Below, piece after piece: positions 17,316 to 26,875 of a DNA stretch of 64,000 nt (positions are counted from its first letter, which is position 1; every line of letters begins with the position of its first letter). The notes under the pieces were generated by a model. That model did no database searches. It was given only the letters and a program-made list of their open reading frames with translations, and was not told where the DNA came from. This stretch comes from Nitrosomonas sp. Nm34 (GTDB taxonomy: Bacteria > Pseudomonadota > Gammaproteobacteria > Burkholderiales > Nitrosomonadaceae). The translations under genes were made by a program, and so were the position numbers. Location: the NCBI RefSeq assembly GCF_900113925.1, contig NZ_FORD01000011.1, forward strand, positions 1-64,000. Direction: 5' to 3'.

Positions 17316-18761
17316 CTAACTTGTGGCAATCATTTTAGATGGTGAGAGATGCTTTACCAGTAGCCCAGAAAACACCCTCATGAGAATAGTCTGTCTAAGT
17401 GATTTAGCGCGTTGGAGGTTGGTGTCCACCTGTGCCTCGGTTTCGCTCAGGAGAGTGATGCGGCGGTCTACTTCGGCAACGATATGGTGTTGTTCAACCA
17501 TAGATGGGAGTGGCAAAACAAATGAAGCGATACCTGACCCACTAATATGCGGAAGCTGCGTTCCGGTTTGGCCGCCTAAAAGATGCCGCACAAACCGCTG
17601 TGTCTGCATAGCTACATACAAATAGCCTTCCATTTCGCGGTTGATGCAACGCATTCGTGCCATTCTCTGAACCAATAGACATGGAAGATCTGCATGGCTG
17701 GCTCTGGCCAACTTCAGGCCAGCAGTGACGATGGGTCGGTCCATCGCCAAGATAATTTCTCCTTCTTGGACGAGGAGAGAACGATAGCCTTCTACTTTCT
17801 CCACGGGCCAATAACGAGTGTCTTCCCAGCGTAGGCGTCCCGGCTCAATGTTTTCCCCTCGGAGCAATCGAACCCCCTCAGCCTCGAATTGACTGCTCTT
17901 AAATGCATAACCGACATTGACATATGAAAGCTGCTCGACAGTTGCCCACACCCAACCCTCCGGCAATTCGGGTAGGTCAGAGGTGCCGGGTGCGGCTGGT
18001 TCTTTGTATTTGCTCTTGCCATTCCATTGGCTGCGGCGGGTTTCGAGGATGCGTTGCAGGAGTTGTTCGCCGGTTTCAAAGCGGCGGCCTTCGCGGTGGG
18101 CACGTTCGGCTTCGGTTTCGACAAGGCGGCCTTCGACGGCAGCTTTGAGGACGGCGGCTTTGTAGCGCTTGAGGTTGGCCTTGACGCGCTTGAGATTAGC
18201 GACAGCTTCGTCGAGGCGGGAGAATTGTTTTTCAATTTCTGCGACGATACGTTTTTGTTGGTCGAGAGGCGCAACGGGAATCGTGCATTCCTTGAGGTAA
18301 GGCGCAGGCACGCGCCGCTGACCGACAGCACCAGTCATATTCCTCTCTGCTTTGGCACGAAAACTCTGACTCGACACGTAGTAATAGAGATACTTCGCAT
18401 CCATTCCAGACTTTGGCCGAAGCACATGAAACTCAGTTGAACCGAAGCCGTAACCGTTAACGATTTTCGGCACGACCGCCATCTTTCCGTTTTCCATGCA
18501 GGGTGTGATCTTTGCAAAGAGAACATCGCCTTCGAGGAAAGCAGTGAAGCCTTTTTTCACTTCAAGCGCCAGTCGTGTTTCATCAACGCGAATTGTGCCG
18601 TCGCCAGCGCCAACTGCAGACATCGGTACAAACGATACGGGTAGATCATCAGGAATAGCTGACTTATCAACGCGAGGGTTGATTTCAGCCACTTGCTCGA
18701 TTGGGATGACTGGCCATTCGTCATGTGCCGACGTATCGTCCGCGATAAAAGTGTTATTCAT
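17316..18761 (-). CDS. hsdS: Type I restriction specificity subunit HsdS
   Basis: DNA-recognition subunit with two target-recognition domains. TRD1 covers about residues 15-170 (VPMSAVGAGDGTIRVDETRL to VGQRRVPAPYLKECTIPV) and is followed by the conserved helix QQKRIVAEIEKQFSRLDEAV. TRD2 starts at LPEGWVWATVEQLSYVNVGY and ends with ISGSGIASFVLPLPS and the second helix QHHIVAEVDRRI. Length 481 is usual. Its ATG overlaps the hsdR stop (ATGA), so the genes are coupled. The two TRDs differ, so a bipartite target sequence is expected. Confidence 0.93.
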   Translation of the reverse strand: MNNTFIADDTSAHDEWPVIPIEQVAEINPRVDKSAIPDDLPVSFVPMSAVGAGDGTIRVDETRLALEVKKGFTAFLEGDVLFAKITPCMENGKMAVVPKIVNGYGFGSTEFHVLRPKSGMDAKYLYYYVSSQSFRAKAERNMTGAVGQRRVPAPYLKECTIPVAPLDQQKRIVAEIEKQFSRLDEAVANLKRVKANLKRYKAAVLKAAVEGRLVETEAERAHREGRRFETGEQLLQRILETRRSQWNGKSKYKEPAAPGTSDLPELPEGWVWATVEQLSYVNVGYAFKSSQFEAEGVRLLRGENIEPGRLRWEDTRYWPVEKVEGYRSLLVQEGEIILAMDRPIVTAGLKLARASHADLPCLLVQRMARMRCINREMEGYLYVAMQTQRFVRHLLGGQTGTQLPHISGSGIASFVLPLPSMVEQHHIVAEVDRRITLLSETEAQVDTNLQRAKSLRQTILMRVFSGLLVKHLSPSKMIATS

Positions 18762-21275
18762 GCTGCCAACGTCTCATTCAATTCTTCAATGATCGCGCTC
18801 AGCTGATCGCCGAACAGTTGATACACTTTGCCGAGTCCGCCCTGTTGCGTAAATGGTGGCAACTCGAAATCATCAGGCTCGATGCTGAGGTTAGCAGCGA
18901 TGTGGTCACGGATCATTTCGAGCCAGTGGAATTGGTCGCGGGTGAAAGGCTCTGGATTCCGGCCTTCGCCGGAATGACGGCTCTGAGTGGCTACCCAGGC
19001 ATTAAAGTTGACGTTGACACGTTCAGGGAACGGGATGAGTTCGTTGTCCTGGTGGATGGCGAAGCGCACCAGCGAAACCAGATCGGTAAGGATGCGGCGG
19101 CCAGAGGCGCCTTTGACCTTGGATTTTTCCAACGCAGCGTAAGCGTTCCACAGTTGCGATTCGTTCCATAAATACGGCGGCTTTTCAATAGCATTAGCGA
19201 GTTCTTTTACGGCATCGAAAGTGAGACGTTGTTTGTAAGGTTTGCTGTAGAGCACCTGCAGAGCGGTGATTTCGTCCTTGTGCGCTTGAATGAATTGCTC
19301 GAAGGATTGGACCACACCCTTGGCGCGGTCGAGGGCTTCAGGCGAGAAGCCGACGTCGATGATTTCATCGGCGCTAATGATGTCGATGACAACTTCGTTT
19401 TTCTTTTTGATGCATGAGTTTTTCGAAGCTGATGGTGGGCTTCTGCTCCATGGGGCGGGAGTCGGTCTTGTCCTGCTCGCACACACCTACCGCATCGACG
19501 ATGACGAAGTGGTCCTTGGCTTTGGCGTCGGGGGTGACGCTTTGCAGGTCGTCGGGCTTGATCACGCGTACGCCGCGGCCTTTCATCTGCTCGAAGAAAG
19601 CACGTGATTTGACAGCGCGCATGAACATGACGACTTCCACTGCCTTGATATCGGTGCCGGTGGCGATCATGTCCACTGTGACAGCGATACGCGGCATGGG
19701 GCTGGTGCGGAATTCGTTGATGAGGTCTTTGGGTTTCGCGCCCCCTGCCCCATAGCTGCGGTAAGTGATCTTCTGGGCAAAATTGTTGCCCTTGCCGAAT
19801 TCCTCACGCACAATCTCGACGATGTTTTCCGCGTGCGCATCATCCTTGGCAAAGATAAGCGTCTTGGGTACCCAGCTGCGGCCAGGGAAAATTTCGGTGA
19901 ACAGTTTGTCACGATAAGTCTGGATAATGGTGCGGATCTGGTCCGGGGCAACCACATTGCGGTCTAGCTGGTTTGGGTCATAGCTGAAATCGTCATCGAG
20001 CTGTTCCCAGCGCTTTTTGCGCGTGTCGCGCTCCATGATCTGCACGGCGTAGCCGGATTCCACCTTCGAGCCTCTTTCAGTGATCTGGGTGCGAATGCGG
20101 TAGACGTCGTAGTTGACGTTGACGCCGTCGGCCACGGCCATTTCGTGATTGTATTCCATCACCAGGTTCTGATGGAAGAAACCGAAGGTTTGTTTGCTGG
20201 GTGTGGCAGTGAGACCAATCAGGTAAGCATCGAAATACTCCAGCACCTGCGCCCACAGATTGTAGATGGAACGGTGACATTCGTCAGTCACGATAATATC
20301 GAAGGTTCCAATAGGGATAGCCGGATTATACTCAATCGGTTCCGGTCGTTTGAACAGGCCGCCGAGCTTGTCCACCGGCTCTTCCTCGAGGTCTTCCGCC
20401 AACTCCTTGCCTTTAAGCATAGCATACATGCGCTGGATGGTGCAGATGCATACGCGCGCGGTGGTATCGATTATATTCGATTGCAGACGTTGAACGATGT
20501 ATTCTTCGGTGAACTTGAAATTGTTGTAGGGCGAAGCGTATTGCTGAAATTCTTTGAGCGTTTGGTCGCCAAGATTGCCGCGGTCGACCAGGAACAGTAC
20601 CCGTCGGGCGCCAGCAAATTTGATCAGGCGGTAGATAAAGGAGATGGCAGTAAAGGTTTTGCCAGAACCAGTAGCCATCTGAATCAATGCGCGCGGACGG
20701 TTTTCCTTGAGTGATTGTTCCAGATTATGTATGGCTTTGATCTGGGCAGGCCACAGCCCTTCTTCTTTCAGAGGTGGCATCTGTTGCAGGCGAGCAAGGA
20801 AAGTACTGCCCGTTTGATAATACTGCGGCAGGCTCTGCTGTACAGTGTGTGCTGGTGGATTGTTCAGCCATTCCGCCAGCAGTACTGGTGTATGAAATGC
20901 AAATACTGACCTCGAACGTGGAGCGGGATCAAGGCGATTGGTAAAGCGGTTTTCGTTTCCCGTCGATTGATACGAGAACGGCAGCGGATTACTCCAGCGC
21001 GGCAATCCATCCGGCAAGCCTTGTGTGTATTTGTCCGATTGCGTTTCAACGCCGGTAAGAGTAATGCCTGCTTTCTTGGCTTCGATTACCCCTACTGCTT
21101 TACCATCGATATACAGCAGATAATCTGCAAAACCATATCCGGTTTTCAGTGGAAATTCGCGAATAGCCACGCCGCGTACGGCATGAATATTAACTCTTTC
21201 CGCATCGCACACCAACCAGCCTGCTGCCGTCAGCAGACGATCGATATTCTCCCTTGCGTGTTGTTCCAGTGGCAA
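18758..21275 (-). pseudogene. hsdR: Type I restriction endonuclease subunit HsdR, frame-broken with apparent internal deletion
   Basis: The first part (19374-21275) has the nuclease core YGFADYLLYIDGKAVGVIEA followed by KK, the helicase motifs MATGSGKTFTAI and VTDECHRSIYN, and RIAVTVDMIATGTDIKAVEV. It ends at a stop after SFEKLMHQKEK. The second part (18758-about 19410) continues in another frame with IISADEIIDVGFSPEAL, DEITALQVLY, RRILTDLVSLVRFAIHQD and FGDQLSAIIEELN. From memory of EcoEI-type HsdR proteins, the helical linker of roughly 100 residues between these parts (LSSLAxRLARL region) is missing. So this is more than one missing base. Loss of DNA cleavage is likely while modification could remain. 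Confidence 0.8.
18953..18979. repeat. Dispersed ATTCCGGC/GCCGGAAT palindrome inside hsdR
   Basis: ATTCCGGC (18956-18963), loop CTTC, GCCGGAAT (18968-18975). In the hsdR frame it is translated as RHSGEGRNPE, a peptide typical of this repeat when it invades genes. It matches the repeat inside hsdM. Confidence 0.75.
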
Positions 21276-21363
21276 TTTTTATTAGTATGGTAGGTAGATC
21301 ATCAAGTCATGAGCGGCAAGACAATAGCATAAAAAGCGGTTACTCAGCTAGTCTTTCTATAAT

Positions 21364-24300
21364 TTACTCGCGCACTGTTTCCCACAACTTCTGCAGGCGT
21401 TTGACCGATACTGGATAAGGGGTTTTCAATTCCTGCGCAAACAGCGAGATACGCAACTCTTCGATTTGCCAGCGGAATTCGGTCAGATTGGGGTCGCTAA
21501 TACCAGCCTTGCGATGTTTTTCCAGGCGCTGCAGGTATTGATTCCATAATGCCGCGATACTAACGGCATGCTGGCCGTCGCGTGAGGGATTGCTGGCGTA
21601 TTTATCCAGGCGCAAGACCATACCTTTCAAATAGCGTGTCAGATGCGACAGTCGCTCCCAGCTGGTTGCATGTAGAAAGCCAGGATAAATCAGGTGATTG
21701 AGTTGATCGGTCAGTTCAGTCTTGAGGCGAGGATTGCTGATCGTGCTGGCAGCGAGGCGTTGTTTCAGTGTCTGGTATTCCTGCGCGATGTCCTGGATGA
21801 GTCGGGCGACAGCATCGGTTACGGGACTGAGGCGTAACCGCGCACGCTGTTTCTGGGCGTTAAATTCGCTTTCGCTACGTGGCAGTGGGTCATCACCGAT
21901 GAAGGCGCGGTCGCTGATGGCAGCGAGCATGTCTCGTTTGAGCGTGTCCGGATCGATCAAGGTGCTCAACTGCATGATCGCCTGTTTATGCCCCGGCAGA
22001 TTTTTTTCAAGTTGCTTCATTCTGTCTTTAAGCTCGAAGCTCAATAATCGCCGCACCCCTGCCCGCATGTTGCTTACGGCAGCGTCACGGGTATCGAACA
22101 GGCGTATGGCGACATGATCGGTCTGATCGATCAGGGCGGGATAGCCTGTAATGTGTTTGCCTGCACGTGTGAAAGTGATTTCTTCGGGCAGATCCCCAAA
22201 ATCCCAGCGCGTGAGCTGATCGCGCTCAATGCTGATTTGCTCGGCTGTGCCAGACTGGGCAAAGGTCAACTGCGCGGCCTGCCCCAACTGTGCCTGTAAT
22301 TCTGTGAGATCGCGGCTCATGGTAAGTTCCTGGCCGGCATCATCGATGACTTTGTAATTCATCTGCAAATGCAGCGGTAACGGTTTATCGTCCCAACTGT
22401 CCAGCGGCACTTTGATGCCTGTTTGGACTTGGATAAAGCGAGCCAACGCTTCTGACAGCAGCATGGGTTCTGCTGGTTCCTGCTGCTCCAGAAAACGGGT
22501 GACATAGTCGGGCACGGGTACCAGATTGCGCCTGATCTGCTTGGGCAGCGATTTGAAATACCAGGTTATTTTTTCCCGTACCAGCCCTGGTACGAGCCAG
22601 TCAAACTGTGCCGCAGTAAGCTTGTTGAGAAAAGGCAGCGGTACAGTGATGGTTACGCCATCCAATACGTGCCCTGGCTCAAACCGATAGTTTAAAGGGA
22701 AGGCATGGCCATCGATGCTGACCGTTTCTGGGAATTGTACTTCGTTAACACTGCCTGCTGCATGGCGCATCAGGTAATCACGCGTGAGATAAAGCAGATG
22801 CGGATTGGTTTGTTCCGCCTGCTTGCGCCATTTTTCAAAAGCTGCTCCACCATAAATATCCGCCGGAATAATGGTATCGTAAAACGCAAAAATTTCCTGC
22901 TCATCGACCAGCACATCCTGTCGGCGTGCCTTGTGCTCGAGTTCTTCGATGGTTTCAATCAGCTTGCGGTTGTGCTCGAAGAATGGCGCTTTGGTCACGT
23001 ATTCCCCTGCGACCAGCGCATTGCGGATAAAGATCTCGTGCGCTTCCTTGGGATTGATCCGGCCATACGCCACGCGCCGTTTCGGCACAATCGTCAGACC
23101 ATAGAGCGTGACACGCTCATAAGCGGCGACCTGGGCAGGCTGCTTTTCCCAATGAGGGTCAAAATAATGTTTTTTACAGAGCCTGCCAGCGATGTTTTCC
23201 AGCCAGGACGGATCGATGGCGGCCACGCAGCGGGCATATAATTTGGCGGTTTCAGTCAGCTCCGCCGCAACGATCCATTTGGGTTTGGCTTTTTTCAGTG
23301 ATGAGCCCGGAAAAATCGAGAATTTGATGCCGCGCGCGCCGAGGTATTCGCCTTCGCTTTCAGATTTGAAGCCGATATTACCGAGCAGTCCTGCCAGCAA
23401 GGCGCGGTGGATTTCGTCATAATTTGCCGGTACCTGATTCGGTTTGAATCCCAGTTCCATCACCAGATTATGCAATTGCCCGTGAATTTCACGCCATTCA
23501 CGCATGCGGCGATGGGAAATAAAATGCTCCTGACACTGGGCGATCAGTTTTTTGTTGGATTTTTTATGCTTGAGCTGCTCATCAAAAAATTCCCATAGCT
23601 TCAAGAAACTCAGAAAATCCGAGCGCTCATCACGAAAAGGTTCATGCGCGCGGTCGGCTGCTTCCTGCTTTTCGAACGGCCGGTCGCGCGGGTCTTGCAG
23701 GCTTAGGGCGGAAGCAATGATCAGTATCTCGCTCAGGCAGTTCTCCTGTTTTGCCGCCAAAATCATGCGCGCAATTTTCGGGTCGATTGGAAATTTGGCC
23801 AACCGCCAGCCGATCGCAGTCAGCGCATTATTGTCATCGACTGCGCCCAGTTCAGCCAGCAGTTGATAACCATCCGCGATCATGCGTGGTAGCGGTGGCT
23901 GGATAAACGGAAAGTTCTCCACATCGCCGATTTTGAGCGATTTCATGCGCAAAATTACAGCCGCGAGCGATGAACGCAGAATTTCCGGGTCCGTAAACTC
24001 GGGGCGCGCGCAGTAATCTTCTTCCCCATACAGACGCACGCAGATGCCACTCATCACCCGCCCGCAGCGCCCGGCTCGCTGATTAGCGGAAGCCTGGGAA
24101 ATCTTTTCGATCAACAGCTGCTCGACTTTATTGCGGTAACTGTAACGGTTAACGCGCGCCAGACCCGTATCGATCACATAACGGATACCCGGCACGGTCA
24201 GGGAGGTTTCCGCTACATTGGTAGCCAGTACGATGCGCCGCATGTTACCGGGCTTGAATACGCGTTCCTGTTCGGCAAACGATAAGCGCGCAAACAATGG

Positions 24301-25125
24301 CAGGATTTCCACCCCTGCCCCGCCACCCGCACGGCTAAAGGCATGTTTGCGCAGGGATTCGGCAGTTTCTCTGATTTCCCGTTCACCCGGCAGAAAGATC
24401 AGGGTATCGCCCGGCCCTACCCGCATCAGCTCGTCAACTGCATCGATAATCGCCTGTTGCAAGTCCACCTCTTCCTCATCTTCAGAAGCCAAGGGGCGAT
24501 AGCGTACTTCCACCGGATACAGCCGGCCGGATACTTCGATCACGGGCGCATTATGAAAATGCCGGGAAAAACGTTCCGCGTCGATAGTGGCAGAAGTCAC
24601 AATCAGCTTCAGATCAGGCCGTTTTACCAGTATCTGCTTGAGATAACCCAGCAGGAAATCGATATTGAGGCTGCGCTCATGCGCTTCATCGATGATAATG
24701 GTGTCATAAGCGCGTAACAGCGGATCACCTTGCGTTTCTGCCAGCAGAATACCGTCTGTCATCAGTTTGATATAAGTATCCTTGCTGACACTGTCGGAAA
24801 AACGCACTTTATAACCTACCGCATGACCCAGCGGGCTATTCAGCTCATAAGCAATCCGCATTGCCACCGTGCGGGCGGCGATGCGGCGTGGCTGGGTATG
24901 CCCGATCAGCCCGGCTACCCCGCGCCCAAGCTCGAGGCAGATTTTGGGTAACTGGGTGGTCTTGCCTGAACCGGTCTCACCACACACAATGACTACCTGG
25001 TTTGCCTCAATAGCGCGTGCGATCTCTTCGCGCTTGCCAACGACGGGCAGCTCTTCTGGATAGGTGGGTTTGGGCAGATTGGCGAGACGTCGATCCAGCT
25101 CAGTGACAGCAAGTGGTAATTTCAT
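21364..25125 (-). CDS. hrpA: ATP-dependent RNA helicase HrpA
   Basis: DEAH-box RNA helicase of 1253 residues, the size of proteobacterial HrpA. Motifs in order: VIVCGETGSGKTTQLPKI (I), TQPRRIAARTVAMRIAYEL (Ia), IIIDEAHERSLNIDFLLGYL (II), LIVTSATIDAERFSRHF (III), ATNVAETSLTVPGIRYVIDT (V) and QRAGRCGRVMSG (VI). The HA2/OB part and the long HrpA-specific C-terminal region follow without interruption. In E. coli HrpA has been linked to mRNA processing and rescue of stalled ribosomes. It stands alone here, between the restriction operon and a MITE. Confidence 0.96.
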   Translation of the reverse strand: MKLPLAVTELDRRLANLPKPTYPEELPVVGKREEIARAIEANQVVIVCGETGSGKTTQLPKICLELGRGVAGLIGHTQPRRIAARTVAMRIAYELNSPLGHAVGYKVRFSDSVSKDTYIKLMTDGILLAETQGDPLLRAYDTIIIDEAHERSLNIDFLLGYLKQILVKRPDLKLIVTSATIDAERFSRHFHNAPVIEVSGRLYPVEVRYRPLASEDEEEVDLQQAIIDAVDELMRVGPGDTLIFLPGEREIRETAESLRKHAFSRAGGGAGVEILPLFARLSFAEQERVFKPGNMRRIVLATNVAETSLTVPGIRYVIDTGLARVNRYSYRNKVEQLLIEKISQASANQRAGRCGRVMSGICVRLYGEEDYCARPEFTDPEILRSSLAAVILRMKSLKIGDVENFPFIQPPLPRMIADGYQLLAELGAVDDNNALTAIGWRLAKFPIDPKIARMILAAKQENCLSEILIIASALSLQDPRDRPFEKQEAADRAHEPFRDERSDFLSFLKLWEFFDEQLKHKKSNKKLIAQCQEHFISHRRMREWREIHGQLHNLVMELGFKPNQVPANYDEIHRALLAGLLGNIGFKSESEGEYLGARGIKFSIFPGSSLKKAKPKWIVAAELTETAKLYARCVAAIDPSWLENIAGRLCKKHYFDPHWEKQPAQVAAYERVTLYGLTIVPKRRVAYGRINPKEAHEIFIRNALVAGEYVTKAPFFEHNRKLIETIEELEHKARRQDVLVDEQEIFAFYDTIIPADIYGGAAFEKWRKQAEQTNPHLLYLTRDYLMRHAAGSVNEVQFPETVSIDGHAFPLNYRFEPGHVLDGVTITVPLPFLNKLTAAQFDWLVPGLVREKITWYFKSLPKQIRRNLVPVPDYVTRFLEQQEPAEPMLLSEALARFIQVQTGIKVPLDSWDDKPLPLHLQMNYKVIDDAGQELTMSRDLTELQAQLGQAAQLTFAQSGTAEQISIERDQLTRWDFGDLPEEITFTRAGKHITGYPALIDQTDHVAIRLFDTRDAAVSNMRAGVRRLLSFELKDRMKQLEKNLPGHKQAIMQLSTLIDPDTLKRDMLAAISDRAFIGDDPLPRSESEFNAQKQRARLRLSPVTDAVARLIQDIAQEYQTLKQRLAASTISNPRLKTELTDQLNHLIYPGFLHATSWERLSHLTRYLKGMVLRLDKYASNPSRDGQHAVSIAALWNQYLQRLEKHRKAGISDPNLTEFRWQIEELRISLFAQELKTPYPVSVKRLQKLWETVRE

Positions 25126-25174
25126 GAAAAACTTAATGACAGAAACTTAAGGATAGAACGAAAACAAGCATTAA

Positions 25175-25334
25175 GGGCACCTCGAAAAATTCAGAGTTAT
25201 AAACAAGACAAGGCGAGAACAAAAAATGTTGACGCAGCATATAACTGATAGGTAAGGAAACATTTTTTGTGAACAGCGAAGAGCAGGCAATCCGCGAAGC
25301 GGATGCTCGCAAATATGAATTTTTCGAGGTGCCC
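25175..25334. mobile_element. 160-bp MITE with 19-bp perfect terminal inverted repeats
   Basis: GGGCACCTCGAAAAATTCA at the left is the exact reverse complement of TGAATTTTTCGAGGTGCCC at the right. The interior carries no transposase. The element lies between hrpA and the thioesterase gene; no clean target duplication is visible (TTAA on the left, TCAA on the right). Non-autonomous elements like this need a transposase supplied elsewhere. Confidence 0.85.
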
Positions 25335-25380
25335 TCAACAATCTGCTTGCCGAATTAAAGGATTAGACAGTTAAAAGCCA

Positions 25381-25857
25381 TTACGATTCTCTGCTCACGA
25401 TCACAGTTTCTTTTTGAGTACTCAATGTACCCTGTTCAATGATCGCCACAGTCAATCTTGAAATCGCTACACGCTTGCCGGTTTCCTCTTCGGTGATATC
25501 TGTCTGCCAGACCTGAGTGCGACGACCAATATGCAGCGGGGTACATACCCCGATGACATTGCCTTTGGTGACCGCGCGGATATGATTGGCATTGATATCA
25601 AGCCCAACTGCGCGATATTTCTCCGGATCGATCGTCATCCAGGCTGAGACACTGCCCAGCGTTTCTGACAAGACGCAGCTTGCACCACCATGCAAAATTC
25701 CAAACGGTTGGGTTGTCCTTTTATCCACCGGCATCTTGGCTGTTAGAAAATCAGGGCCAATTTCGGCAAAACGGATGCCGATATGCGCACCCATATTAGC
25801 GTTGCGCAGCCCTTCCAGATAATCGAGTGTGTACTCCTTGAACCAAATCGTGCTCAC
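25381..25857 (-). CDS. Hotdog-fold acyl-CoA thioesterase (PaaI/YdiI type)
   Basis: This 158-residue hotdog protein hydrolyses an acyl- or aroyl-CoA thioester. The family block is FGILHGGASCVLSETLGSVS, containing the HGG and the catalytic Glu helix typical of YdiI/EntH-like members. INANHIRAVTKGNVIGVCTP and RTQVWQTDITEEETGK follow, as in that group. It is monocistronic between the MITE and the divergent DUF72 gene. The physiological substrate cannot be read from sequence. Confidence 0.85.
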   Translation of the reverse strand: MSTIWFKEYTLDYLEGLRNANMGAHIGIRFAEIGPDFLTAKMPVDKRTTQPFGILHGGASCVLSETLGSVSAWMTIDPEKYRAVGLDINANHIRAVTKGNVIGVCTPLHIGRRTQVWQTDITEEETGKRVAISRLTVAIIEQGTLSTQKETVIVSRES

Positions 25858-26058
25858 TAGTTTCCCTTTATTGATGATTGATCGTTTAAAAAATTAAAAG
25901 CGTTCTATACCGCAAACTCTGCTAAACAGAATATTATAAAGGCAATGGCCAAATTGACAGGTTACTTTGTGATAGCCATGCTTTTCAGGCTGGCATGATA
26001 GTTTTGTTTCTGAGCAGCCTGTTTTACAGCCAAGACAAATCATTCAGGAGCGAGCGAT

Positions 26059-26799
26059 ATGATGGAAAGTACTATTTTCATCGGAACATCCGGCTGGTCA
26101 TACTCTCACTGGCGAGACTTATTCTATCCCCCGGGTTTTTCCCAGAAAGAATGGCTGTGCTATTATGCAAAATACTTTAAAACTGTCGAGATCAATAATT
26201 CGTTCTATCAATTACCTGATAAAAAAACATTGCTGCGATGGTATGACATAGTCCCTAAAGACTTTATCTTTACCGTCAAAGCCAGCCGTTACATCACTCA
26301 CATACAAAGACTGAACGATCCGAAGCAAAGTACTGAGACTTTCCTGGAACGAATACGCATCCTGGAAGATAAACTAGGACCCATTTTGTTCCAACTCCCG
26401 CCTCGCTGGCATTTCAATCCCGAGCGCTTGTCTGCTTTTCTGGAGACGCTCAGCAATGACTTCAGATATGTCTTTGAATTTCGCGACCCTAGCTGGCATA
26501 ACGCACAAACTTATCAACTGCTCTCACTGCACAAGGCAGCCTTCTGCATCTTTGATCTGGATGGCTTTCTTTCACCCAGGGAAATTACTACCGATCTTAT
26601 TTATGTGCGCCTGCATGGCCCAAACGGTCCTTATGAGGGCAGTTATAGCAAATGTTCTTTATCTGACTGGGCCAATACTTTTGCTAACTGGTCAGCGCGC
26701 GGTCATACCGTGTATTGCTATTTCGATAATACCAAGAGCGGTTATGCTGCTGCACAAAATGCGCTAACCTTGCAAACTATGCTGCACAGTACGCAATAA
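26059..26799 (+). CDS. DUF72 protein (YecE-like)
   Basis: This 246-residue DUF72/YecE-type TIM-barrel-like protein of unknown function shows IFIGTSGWSYSHWRDLFYPP at the start, EINNSFYQLP, FTVKASRYITH, GPILFQLPPRWHFNPERL, VFEFRDPSW and VYVRLHGPNG-like (LIYVRLHGP) before CYFDNTKSGYAAAQNA. It starts ATGATG with GGAG upstream, so the exact first codon is uncertain by one residue. dinB follows on the same strand after 76 bases. Confidence 0.92.
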   Translation: MMESTIFIGTSGWSYSHWRDLFYPPGFSQKEWLCYYAKYFKTVEINNSFYQLPDKKTLLRWYDIVPKDFIFTVKASRYITHIQRLNDPKQSTETFLERIRILEDKLGPILFQLPPRWHFNPERLSAFLETLSNDFRYVFEFRDPSWHNAQTYQLLSLHKAAFCIFDLDGFLSPREITTDLIYVRLHGPNGPYEGSYSKCSLSDWANTFANWSARGHTVYCYFDNTKSGYAAAQNALTLQTMLHSTQ

Positions 26800-26875
26800 T
26801 GCAACCGGGGTTAATTCGATTTCCAAAGCAAACCTGACGCGAAGCCGAGCCGCAGACATTAATAACTGATAAACA

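Noticed and set aside
18027-18440. 137-codon plus-strand frame with Gly/Phe-rich repeats
   Set aside because: Antisense to the Arg/Lys/Ala-rich linker of hsdS; composition is a mirror effect.
22705-23241. 178-codon plus-strand frame
   Set aside because: Antisense of hrpA with no similarity seen.
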